A DNA stretch of 64,000 nucleotides from assembly GCA_032358165.1 (NCBI GenBank), contig JAALGY010000011.1, positions 372,001 through 436,000 on the forward strand, in the 5' to 3' direction. This document shows positions 11,912-22,682 of this stretch, piece by piece. Source of the stretch: Diplosphaera chodatii (Eukaryota > Chlorophyta > Trebouxiophyceae > Prasiolales > Stichococcaceae). The notes below the pieces were generated by a model. It saw only the letters and a program-made list of their open reading frames with translations. It was not told the DNA's origin and did not search any database. Positions within the stretch are counted from its first letter, which is position 1; the number at the start of each line of letters is the position of its first letter. The position numbers and the translations under genes are program-made.

Positions 11912-14452
11912 TCAAATGATGGCACGGCCGCACTGGTCTGTGGAGCAGTGCTCCCGCGTCTCGTCAAAGACGCCGCGGGGCGCGCCGCTCAGCTGCCACC
12001 GCACGCGCGGCACAGCGCGCTGCACCTCCATCAGGTCGTCCGCCAACTGGGGACTCAATTCGTCGTGTGGTATCTCGTACACCAGGCGCTGCAGGCTGGC
12101 GCAGCGCTGCAGATCCTCAATCAGCTTGCCCGGCTGGACCCTGCCCCCCAAAAAAAACCTGCTTGTGCCTGCTCTGCTTGGTGACATTGTGGGTGCATGT
12201 CATCGCCTCATGAACATGCCACTGTCCTTCAAGAAGCAGGGAAGGTATGTCAGGACAAGGTGCCAAGCAGTAGAGCGTGCCTTGTTCTGCAGGTGCTGTG
12301 GCTGAGGTCGAGGGTGATGAGCTGCGGCATGGCCTCAGCCACAAATGCAAGGATGGGCAGGCCAACATCCCCACACTGCAACCGCAGCTCCGTCACTTGC
12401 TGCAACACCTTGCAGGCTGGCAGCTGCTGCACATCGCACGCACGAAAGTACAGCTGCCGCAGCTCAGTGCAGCTGCCAAGGCCTGCGCAGCACATTTGCA
12501 TAGCATGGGTCATCTTGAGTAAGCATGAAAGAGCACACCAACTCGTCAAATGACACAAAGCATGTGCTTTGCAGCACGTACCTTTCAGAAACTCGCTGCA
12601 CCGAGCTTCAGTGGAGCCAGGACACTTGGAAAACCGTAGCCTGCACCAGGCCAGCAAATACAGTGACGCTGCCTTACTGGGAAACCCTAAATCTATACAA
12701 GCGGGCGGCACTGCTGGGTCTATGCGCAGGCTTGGCAGCACAGCACAATCGAGCATTTTCTTGGCAGGTACAAAGCACCTGCTCAGCTGGCGCATGGAAC
12801 TCACAAAAGCGAGGTCATTGGCCATGAGGCGAGTGTCCCTCAGTGTAAGATCCCGCACGCCTGCAAATGCCTGGACGGCTGTGCCTGTGAGCGCATTTAC
12901 AGCCGCGGGCTGAGGAAACCCATCGCTGTCGAGGTGTTGTAACCCAGGCCCGGCAGCAGCGGCAGCCATTTGCCATCTTTGTTGAGTCGATGAGTGCGAT
13001 TCTGACTGAGCAGAGCAATACAAGTCAACTCTGTCAACACCGAGATCCCATCTGTCAGGCATGCTGACAGGACATGCTGCAGCCGCAGGCTTGCCAACCG
13101 CTGCAGCGCTGTGATGCCGTCTGACAGCCCACCTGCAGCACACGGCTGCTGGCATCAATGCAGCCGTCAGCGAACAGTTTTCGAAATTCGATCAGGGACG
13201 TGGTGCCCACACTGACATGTGAACATGCGTTCTGGAAACTGCTCAATGCCCACCCCAGTCTAGCACGTTCTGGTCACCGCCCAGATCGAAGACTGCCAGG
13301 CTTGTGAGCTGGGTGCAGGTGTACAGTGCATCTGGAATGCCGACCTTGCTGCCCGTGATCTTTGACGGATACTCTGGCCGCGCCGTCACGCCCAGCGAGC
13401 ATGCCTTTGAGTCAAAACAACCATGTAGAAGCAATCAGGCTTTGCCATCTTTGCAACGTATTCTGTGGTTCCTGACAGCCGTGGCTCATCACGAGCAGTA
13501 TCAGAGTACTCAAACTGCCTGCGGAGTATGGCACCTGCAGAGCCGGTAGCGAGGAGAACAGGCTGTTCAGGTCGCCAGCGGTGACCGGTGGCCTCACGCC
13601 ATGGAGGTGCAGCTTCGTCAGCCCGCCCAGGAGCTTCACGTGGCTCTGCACCAGACAAACTGCAGTCCTGAGGAGGCTAGAAGTGTGCCGTGACACCATG
13701 TGTGCCTGGGACTTTGGCAAGCAGATGCAGGTCAGCTGGCGCATGCTGCAGTGTGCTTCTCACCAGGCTGCTGCTTGCGATTGATAGGTTGTCGGGTAGC
13801 TGCACACGCAACTCTACCAGCGCTGGTGCCGTTGCAAAAGCCATGAGAAGCTCTTTGAATTTGCCATCGACCATCCGATGTGCTGCTGTGACATCTTGCA
13901 CCTCGCCCTGCCAGCAATAGCACATGCTGAGGAAGCAGACATGCAGCCCCGGCTGCTTCGGCACCGCCCAATGCTGTGCACGAATGCAGCGTGCATGCAT
14001 TGCGATGCAACACATTTGGTTTTCACCAACCTCAAGTTGTAGAGCACGGGCGGTGCGGCTGCGTGACGTCAGCCAGTGCAGGCCATGCAGACCGACGCTG
14101 CTGCCATTCTCAGGGGCTACAGGGTTTGACAGCTGCTTGCGTGGGTATTCTGCGGCAGCCCACATGTTGGGGTGCCGCAGCAGCTTGTTCCATGCTGTAC
14201 AGACCCCTGCAGCCCTTATCCTACAAGACAAATCGCATGGCTGATGATATGTGAAATGACAGCAGGATATCATCTGCCTTGCAATGCTGCATGGCTGGTG
14301 GCACCATGCAATGTTAACGAGCAAAGTCACCGTTGCCCCTGCGGTATCAGCAGCAATATGCGGGCCAGCAAGTCGTCGCCCAGCTCCTGAATGCCAACAG
14401 GCTGGCGGGTCGGGGTGGCGTTGGCATTCTTGGCACGAGTGGATCGGACCAT
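11912..14452 (-). pseudogene. F-box/LRR unit U1, damaged copy
   Basis: The first exon encodes MVRSTRAKNANATPTRQPVG followed by an F-box core (IQELGDDLLARILLLIPQGQ), and all ten family exons can be found down to the stop after CGRAII at 11912. Three faults are visible. Exon 6 changes frame in the Ala-rich segment near 12960: its upstream half runs into a TAA near 12896, while the C-terminal half (GLQHLDSDG, then VNALTG) lies in another frame. Intron 6 has shrunk to 24 nt, a multiple of three, so exons 6 and 7 read through as ALTG-TAVQAFA-GVRDLTLRD. The exon 9 donor position lacks a good GT; the nearest in-phase candidate is a poor GTCCTG. U1 is therefore probably a pseudogene, or a gene with a shortened product ending in exon 6. 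Confidence 0.7.
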
Positions 14453-14849
14453 TGCAACTGAACTAAAGCGGGCCGGGTCTTCTCGCCTGCTCAGGAGGCC
14501 AGCTCGTAAGCAATCGTGTCTCTGTTGTATGCATACGTCGTCTTATAATAAAATGATATTATGACGCCTAATGCGGCCTTGCCTCCAAAGGCAGCTTGGT
14601 GACATGCTGTGTCAAGCATCGTTCTGAACATCCTCAACATGCCCAACTGTCGCCAGTGCTTCCTTCACATTGCTAGCAGTCTGATGCTGATTCGTTGCAC
14701 CAGCAGGAAGGTCAGCTCGTTGCAGAACCTTATAGCATGTGGATGGGCATCTGCAGGAAGAGCACCAGGCCAGCCGGCATGACGGCTACAGGGTAGGTGC
14801 AGGTATCCGCCGCATGGAAAGTGTCAGGACACTGGGGTGTGTGCAAGCA

Positions 14850-17530
14850 TTACACCACACTGTATTCTCTAGTGCACCACCTCCGCGTCTCATTGAAGCA
14901 TTCCTGAGGAGACAGGCCCAGCTGCCAGTGCACGCGAGGAACAGCGCGCTGCACCTTCATCAGGGTATCCTCTGCAATCCTGCGTTCTTCCTTGTCTTGT
15001 GGCAGCTCGTACACCACCTGCTGCAGGCCGACACAGCGCTGCAGAGCTGCAACCAGCTCGCTGGGGACGATCCTGTGCAGTGCACATCCACTGATGTTGC
15101 GACATGTACACATGCATGACGTGATATCAGCACAACATCGTACATGCATGCTTGATCACCACTGCTTGTGGGCGCAGGAGTGAGCAGGGTTTAGGCTTCC
15201 CCAACTGATAGCTGTGAAAGCCCACCTCAGGTTGCTGTGACTCAGGTTAAGGGTGACGAGCTGTGGCATCGCCTCGGCCACGAAGGGAAGAATGGCCCAA
15301 CACCGGCTTTCCCGCAATCGCAGCACGGTCACCTGCTGCAAAACCTGCAGGCCGACAGATCGTCCACCCAGCAGTTCGTGATGTGCAGCTGCCGCAGCTG
15401 GCTGCAGCTGCTCAACCCTGCGCAGCACAGCAGTAGCAGGTTCCTCGTGCAGGGCAGGCATGCGTGGCCTCAGACTCCTGGCAGCTCTGAGCCAAAGCTG
15501 CACGCACCTTTGAGGATCTCGCCATCACACATGTCGAAGCGCAGCCTGCATGGGATCAGCAGTAGTAAGACTGCAAGTGACCAGCCAGCTGACCCAAGAT
15601 GAGATGGTTGGCAAAAGGCGCCCGGTGAACCAGGTGCGCCGAATCAACTGTGTTCAAAGAGCAGCAAGCATAGCCCAGATGCCCCGAGACTGCACCTGGT
15701 CAGGTGGCGCATGGTGCCCAATGTTGCTAAATCTGCCAAACCAACAAACATTCATCGCAGTGTCAGATCCTGGATGCCTGCAAGCATCAGCAAGGATAAT
15801 TGCCAAGGTGGTTGCCTGCAGGCTCCTCTGCCGTGCTTCGCCTGGACTGCACATCAGCCACATGCAAACTTGCCCCAATCCGAGGACCTGTCAGAGTTGT
15901 CAGTACCTGTGAGCGCTTCCAAAGCAGGTGACGGGACATTTCCATCCACATCAAGCTGGCGCAACCCTGTCAGCGCAGCTGCAGCGGCTGCCAGCAATGG
16001 CAGCTCCGATGTCTGATGGTAAACATGGCTCTGCAGACCGATCGAGGTCAGGTTGACCTCGGTTGGTCAGCGCTGACACCCCATCTATCAGCTGGGCGGT
16101 CAGAACATTTTGCAGACGCAGACGTGCCAGCCGCTGCAGTGCTGTGATGCCATCTGACAGCCCACCTGCACCGAAATCATTCACTACATCCAACCTCACG
16201 CTTCCTGATGGTCAAGGTGATCCGGCATTTGTGAAGGGGTGGTCCTCTGTCAGTAGCAGGCGCTTGTTCAGGGGATTCCGGCATGTAGATCAGAGAGAGC
16301 TGCATAGAGCTCACCCCAGTCCAGGCAGTTCAGGTCACTGTCCAAATCGTAGACGGCCAGGCTCGTGAGCTGTGTGCAGGTGTACAGTGCCGTGGGTGCG
16401 CCCAGCTTGGCGGGAGGATTGAGGTCCGAACATGATCGCAATCCTGGCACTCCATCCATGCCCAGCGAGCACGCCTGGTCGTCACAACACCAATCAGTCG
16501 GATCTCCTGCTGCACGTGATGACCCTTGCCATTCATCAGAGCAATGCGCAACTAGGAGTCCACTGGCAGTACTGCTGAGTCGGCTGCACCACCTGCAGAG
16601 CCGGCAGCGCTGAAAACAGGCTGTTCAGAGCGTCAGCCGTCACAGGCGGGCACACGCCATGAAGGTGCAGCTGCGCAGGCCCGCCCAGCAGCTTCAGGTG
16701 GAACTGCAGAGGAAATCTCTCCCTTAGAAGCCTCAAGACATTCCAAGACAGCAGCTTGGGAACGATGCGTTGTCAGCGTCCATCAAATGATGCTCTGGTC
16801 AGCCACTGCTCATCACACTATGTAGCGTGGAGACCTACCAGGCTTGTCCCAGTGACTGCCAGATGGTCGGGCAGCTGCACATGCAGGTCCACCAGCGCAT
16901 GTGCTGCAAAGGCCAGCAGCAGTGTCTGGAGTCTGTCATCAATCATCCGTTTCGGATGGTCCACCTCCTGCACTGGACCCTGCAATGACGGAAACTCGGG
17001 TGATTGCAAAGTGGTGTTGACCAGAGCTCATGACATTGCTCTTCTGGGTACGCATTGAAGTACATTGTGCTGGGCAGTGACTCCTAGAGGGTGTGCTAGG
17101 GGGTAGTGCAGGTCGTGCCTGTAAACCTCCGGAGCACAAACCTTGATCCGCAGCGACCGTGTGGCGCGGCAGCGGGCGGTCAGCCAGTGCAAGGCATCCA
17201 CGCCGATGTTGCAGTGAGCCCAAGGGCGTGCTGTGTGCGACAGCTGGCTGCGTGGGAACTCGACCACAGTCCACATGTCAGGGCGACGCAGCAGCTGGTC
17301 CCAGGCCTTGCACACCTCTGCCGCCCTGAGTCTGCGGGGGCAACACAGCGCTGAGGTGTCAATTCTTTTGGTCACAAACCTGATCCAGATTCACAAGGCT
17401 ACTGGTGTGGTCGCACAGCATGCTGCATTGTTGTCACCGTTTCCCTTGCGGAACCAGCAGCAGTATGCGGCCCAGCAGGTCATCGCCCAGCTGCTGGATG
17501 CCGGCAGGCACACGACATGCCCGTTGATCT
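14850..17530 (-). pseudogene. F-box/LRR unit U2, pseudogene with at least three lesions
   Basis: The family exons are recognisable from the F-box (GIQQLGDDLLGRILLLVPQG, near 17440-17500) through the RLRAAEVCKAW exon, the LRR exons and the C-terminal exon ending REYSVV at 14850. Exon 6 carries a 10-bp insertion after SALTN near 16060-16070 that shifts the frame before TSIGL. Exon 7 has an in-frame TGA at 15752-15754 where other copies have Asp (DLTLR-stop-M). Exon 9 lacks one base in the SACRVLQQV codons near 15345, which puts the rest of that LRR out of frame. No in-frame ATG was found close upstream of the F-box. Independent lesions in three exons make this a clear pseudogene. Confidence 0.85.
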
Positions 17531-18297
17531 GCAGGAGATGCTGCATCGGTGTGACTGGCCTGGTTCACTGCAGAGGCAGATACTCGGGACGAAGGCACAT
17601 ATGCCCAGGGATCCCACAGGTCGACTGACCGCCAGGCAGTCAGCTCATTTGCCAGGTGATAACCAACAAAGCCAGTTCTATGTGCAATCTTCAGGCAGCG
17701 GTTTGACCTCCTGGCTTTGCTGAGGCGGCAAGCTGTGCATTAGAAGTGACAAATGCTGACGTGACACTGCTGACGCCGACACAAGTGCTCACGTGTGTTG
17801 GCTTTGGTTCGTTGGGATCAGCGGTGGGAAGTGCAATCGCTAGATCCAGGCTGCTCGTTATAGCCACGAAGTGACTGCGCAGCACGCTGCTGGCGGCGCA
17901 TCAAGTGGCGCCCACACCCGTGGCAGCTTGCAGCGGGGAAGAGCGGGGCAGGTACTGCAGTCGTGCAGTGGACCATGGATAAAAGCACACAACATGCACA
18001 TTTGACGAGGTATGGCATGCTCTTCTCAGCATTCTGTTGCGCCCATCAAACCCCCGACTCAATCAACGGAAGCTACTGCTGCTAAAGCAGGCTCAATCTG
18101 GCATCGCACACCTGGTCAACAACCCAACATGCTCTGATACCGGTTCAACCCAATTGAGAGAAGGGTGACAAAGTCGGACTCGAGCAACCCAGCAAGCAGG
18201 CAGGCTGGCCTCAGCAGTCGGAGGGGCCTAGTCAGTGCTGCTGGGGTTCGCTGGTGGGTGCGCATGTGACCGCCTCACACAGCGTGCATGTGTGCCT
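17531..18297. other. Spacer between F-box units U2 and U3
   Basis: This holds the presumed upstream region of U2 and the 3' region of U3. No exon or mobile-element structure was recognised. Confidence 0.4.
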
Positions 18298-21187
18298 TCA
18301 CCAGTTGTAAATGCGACCACACTCATCCTGGGCGCAGTACTGCCGCGCCTCGTTGAAGCAGTCGCGGGGCGCGCGGCCCAGGTGCCACTGGACGTGCGGC
18401 ACACAGCGCTGCACCTCCATCAGGTTCCCCGCCTCGTCGGCAGACCACTGGTCGCCGGCGGGCGTCTCGCACCACACGTGCCGCAGGCTGCCGCAGGACC
18501 GCAACGCTTCGATCAGCACGCTGGGCGCTGTGCGTCCGGCCTGCTGCCGCCACCACCGCCGCTGCATGTAGCTGTGTCCAGGGAGCAGCCTGTGCATTGG
18601 GCAGAGGCATGATGTTAGCTGATGCATGTGCTCAGGGGAGCTGATGCCCATGAAGTCAGAAGCAATGTACAGCGCAGCCAGTGCATGCTGTGGCTGCAGG
18701 CTGTGCACGTCAAGGTTGTGCAGGAGCATGGCACGCGTCTCAGAAACCATAGGTAGCATTCGATCTCACGGATATGAGGGTCCGCCTAGAACAGATAGAT
18801 CCTGGCCCATCTGACTTCGTTGAGGCTGACGTCAAGGATCTTAAGCTGCGGCATGTGCGCGGCCACGAATCTGAGGATGGGCACGCCGAACCAGTTGGAC
18901 CGAAGCCGCAGCTCCGTCACCTTTCGCAGGACCCTGCACGCGGACAGCTTGTCCACGCCGCAGTTGGTGATGTGCAGCTGCCGCAGCCGGCTGCAGCCAT
19001 CCAGCCCTGCGCAGCAGTTGCACTGCACTATTGCACGCCAAGCCACACGCGCTCGTGTAGTGCTCTGTATGCAATGCGAACAGCAACAGTCAGCATGACA
19101 TTGCTCAGCTTCTTCTTGAGGCGGTTGCAGCGTTACGGTTCACATACCGCTCAGAAGCTTGCCGCCTGCTAGACCATTGCAAGCAGAAAGCCGCAACCTG
19201 CATGTGATCCGCCATGTCAAGGGTGCCTACTGCCGTGCAGCCAGGTTTGGCATGACAGGGCTGAGACCATGCTTCGCATATCAGAGGACAACTACCAAGT
19301 CAGATGCTTCAGCAAGTGGAACCCCGTACAGCTGCAATGCACCTGCTCAAGTGACGCATGGCGCCCAGTTTCACCATGTCTTCTTGGACGAGGTCAAAGT
19401 ATCGCAGCGTCAGGTCGCGAAGGCCTGCAAATGTCAGCATGACATGTGAGATTCCGCTCTACCTGCATGTCCCAGCATTTGCCATACCTTCGGCTGACAT
19501 GGCATCTAGCTTTGATTCTGCATCTGCTTGCGCCCCCACTGGGGTACTAGAAGATGTGTGCCTGTTAGCGCCCCCACGGCAGGCGGCAGGTTGGAGCCGC
19601 CAACATCCAGCTGTTGTAGACCAGTCAGTGCAGCTGCGGCGGCTGGCAGCAGCGGTGGCCAGCCATCATTGTCCACATTACCGTCGTAGTCCTCGCTGTG
19701 CAGTCCGATCGACGTGAGGTTGGTCAACGCTGAAATCGCGCCCGTCAGTGGCGCTGTCAAGACATTCTGCAGGCGCAGACATGCCAGTCGCTGCAGGGCT
19801 GTGATGCCATCTGTCAGCCCACCTGCACCAAAGACCAGCTTATGCCCCATAGCTCACAGGCCATCGTCATGCAATGCAACCAAGAGAACCGGCGGCATGA
19901 CGCCAGTCTACAAGGTGCAGTCGGTTGAGGCATGCAAGGATGGGTCGCGCAGCCTCACCCCAATCCAGGTGGTTTTGGTCACCATCCAGATCAAACACTG
20001 CCAGGCTCGTGAGCCGCGTGCAAGTATACATTGCTGTCGGGATGCCAGCCTTGTAGCCAATCTCTGATGATAACACTGGTCGTGCAGTCACACCCAGCGA
20101 GCACGTCTACACAGCAAAATCAGAAAGCTCATGTGAGCCCAGCACGGTGTGCTAGGTCTGGGTCCAGGTCATGATGCAGCGTCAAGCGAGATACGAGCAG
20201 AAGTCCGCATGCCAGCAGATATGCAGGCATAGTATTAGGCAGCTTTGGCACCTGCAGAGCCGGCAGCGCAAAGAACAAGGCATTCAATTGAACAACCGTC
20301 ACTGGCGGGCTGACACCGTGAACGTGCAGGTTTGTAAGCGTACTCAATAGCTTCAGATGTAACTGCAGCGACGACAGCGAAAGGTCACTGGTAAGAAGCT
20401 GTCAAGCATCATGCATAACACGGTAGGTCACACACAGGCGTATGTGGACTGGGTATGTCAACAGGTGCAGTGTGAACGCAGACAAGTACCAGGCTGCTGC
20501 TGCCAATCGCCAGCTTGTCTGGCAGATGCACATGCAGCTCTACCAAGGCAGGTGCCGATGCAAAGGCCAGCAGCAGCGTCTGAAGCTTGCCGTCCACCAT
20601 GCGCCTTGTGCCTGCTTGATCCTGCAGCATACCCTGCAGCCAGACAGCTCTAGTGTTGCCGCTTTCTAGAGTACAAGCGCATATCCATCATCCCTGTTGT
20701 GTACCCCTTGTGCACACCAGCACTGAAGACCGCAGCATTGTGTGCTGGGATCCACCTGAATCCGCAGGGTGCGTGTGGTGCGGTGGCGCGTCAACCAGTG
20801 CAGGTGATCCAGCCCAATTGTGCTGTCGTTGTACATGTTATACGGAAATAACAGCTCTCTTCGCGGGTAATCCACGGTGGTCCACATGTCGGGGCGCCGC
20901 AGCAGCTGGATCCATGCCTTGCAGACCTCTGCAGCCCTGACCCTGTGGCGGGGCACCCAAAAGGAGAGGCGGTCAGGCACAAGCAAGCTGCAGGCCAGTC
21001 CGCAGCACGGCAGAGTCACTGGACTGGATTCAGATCATCCTGTCACGGAAGGTCACCGTTGTCCTTGCGGAATCAGCAGCAGCACACGGCCCAGCAGGTC
21101 ATCGCTCAGCTGCTGGATGCCAACGACTGCATGACGGGCCCGTCGATGGACACGAGCCATTGCATCTACATGGTTGGACCGACTCAT
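18298..21187 (-). CDS. F-box/LRR protein U3, splice donor of exon 9 lost
   Basis: Exons 5' to 3': 21187-21057, 20942-20756, 20633-20490, 20362-20252, 20106-19959, 19822-19562, 19424-19343, 19197-19148, 19006-18811 and 18589-18298. Phases agree and would give 533 aa. The first exon carries MSRSNHVDAMARVHRR and the F-box core IQQLSDDLLGRVLLLIPQGQ. Later exons encode the F-box C-terminal part (RAAEVCKAWIQLLRRPDMW) and two LRR blocks. The exon 6 donor is GC (ACAG/GCACAC). At the end of exon 9 the expected GT is AT (GTCAG/ATGGGC). If that site is dead, the frame reads through to ARIYLF and a stop, removing the last exon, whose segment here is also longer than in other copies (TAPSVLIEALRSCGSLRHVW). 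The transcript may be truncated but functional in its first nine exons. F-box proteins hand substrates to SCF ubiquitin ligases; the LRRs would bind substrate. Confidence 0.7.
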
Positions 21188-21442
21188 TGCGAAGGCTTCG
21201 CAACCGTGGTGCCTCAAATGCCGATAGATCCCACAAGCCGGCTGACGAGAGAATGAGCGATCAGTGTTGCACAACGTCGTGTGATGACCGGTGCCCACAA
21301 ACGAACTCTCTGTGCCAACTTCACCAAGCCAGCGATTTGCAGCCTCGACTGAGACCGACAGTGCGACGCAGCACCGCTGAGGGACCTCTGCATGATCTCC
21401 GACACCTGGTGATGCAATGCTGACTCGCCCTAGCCCGCTGGC

Positions 21443-21451
21443 CACATGGCG
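21443..21451. other. 9-bp target-site duplication, left copy
   Basis: CACATGGCG immediately precedes the left end of the foldback element and is repeated at 27673-27681. Nine-base duplications are typical of Mutator-like (MULE) insertions. Confidence 0.85.
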
Positions 21452-22682
21452 AGCTCAGGCACGCATGTGAGTTACCTGCATTCGGCAACTTTGAGGCAGC
21501 AAAGTTGCTTTATAGCAGTAACTCTGTAAAGGGGCAACACGCTAGGAGCAACTCTGGGTTGCCTTATGCAGTCAACTACCAGTTGCCTCCAACACCACGA
21601 AAGGACTTCGTCAAAAACGGCAAGTGCGGCCAGCACAGACGCCTTCATCATGCGCTGTGGCTTGCAAACTGCTCCTCGACTTGTTGCTGTCCTTCCTGCA
21701 AGCGGCCGCGCCTCTCCAAGCAGCCTGCGCGCAGGCATGTGCCCTGGGCACTCACCTGTGTACGTCATCCCAGCCACGGCTACGGTCGTGCGCACGGGCT
21801 ATGCCCCAACTCACTGAAGGTGCTTCAGATGCAGGTCCTGCCTGTGCCTTCGGTAGGCGGATCGCATGCTCCCTCGTGCTGCATATCAGCGTTGAGCTGT
21901 GAAGGGTCAGCAGGCTTGCAGAAGGAGCAGTTGCCGCATGCAGGCAACTGTCAGTTGCCTTCCGCACTTGACGGGCCCGCAACCTTGCGGCAACCGCAGT
22001 TGCCGTATGCAGGCAACCGTCAGTTGCCTCCGCACTCGGAGCTTCAGCACGCTCGCGGCAACTGCGGTTGCCGCATACAGGCAACTGTCAGTTGCCCTTT
22101 GCACAGGAGGCAAACCTGACGTTGCTCAAAACGCTAAGTGCGGCAGCCACAGACGCCCGCATCATGCGCTGCCACTTGCAGATTGCTCTCTGAGACCTTG
22201 TCGACCTTCCTGCAAGCGGCCGCGCCTCTCCAAGCAGCCTGCGCGCAGGCATGAGCCCTGGGCACTCACCTATATACATCGGCCCAGCCACGGCTACAGC
22301 CGTGCTCACGGGCCATGCCCCAGAGTATCGAAGGTGGTTTGTGTGCATGTCCTGCCTGTGCCTTCATTTGGCGCATCGCATGCCCCGTCGCTCTGCAATC
22401 CCAGGTTTGCTTGTTGGAGCCTGTGCGCATGCATGTCGGTGCACGGCCCCAGAGAAACGGCTGTTGGGGCGCCAGCAGGCTGGGACAAGTCTGCTTGGCA
22501 TGCTGACTGCATAGAGATCGCCGGCGACCGTATGCAGACACCCTGGAGGCCGTGCCAGAGAATGGGGTGCTCGATCCAGACACCATGCAGTGATGCACCC
22601 ACAAGCCGCCAGGCCCAGGGGCCGCAGCGACCGAGCAGCAGTGGCACTAGCCTGAAGATGTAGCATCAGCGGATGCAGCAGG
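21452..22682. repeat. Left inverted arm of the MULE-like element
   Basis: The arm contains several nested small palindromes built on GGCAACTG and CAGTTGCC, between about 21930 and 22100. It also contains two diverged copies of a longer internal unit, marked by GCAAGCGGCCGCGCCTCTCC at about 21700 and 22213. Open frames in this arm reappear reversed in the other arm and are not taken as genes. Confidence 0.85.

Noticed and set aside
21505..22663. Long plus-strand open frames with repeated CRMQATVSCL-type blocks
   Set aside because: They lie in the inverted arm, reappear reversed at 26611-27796, and their repeats come from nested DNA palindromes. No splice or codon evidence for a gene.
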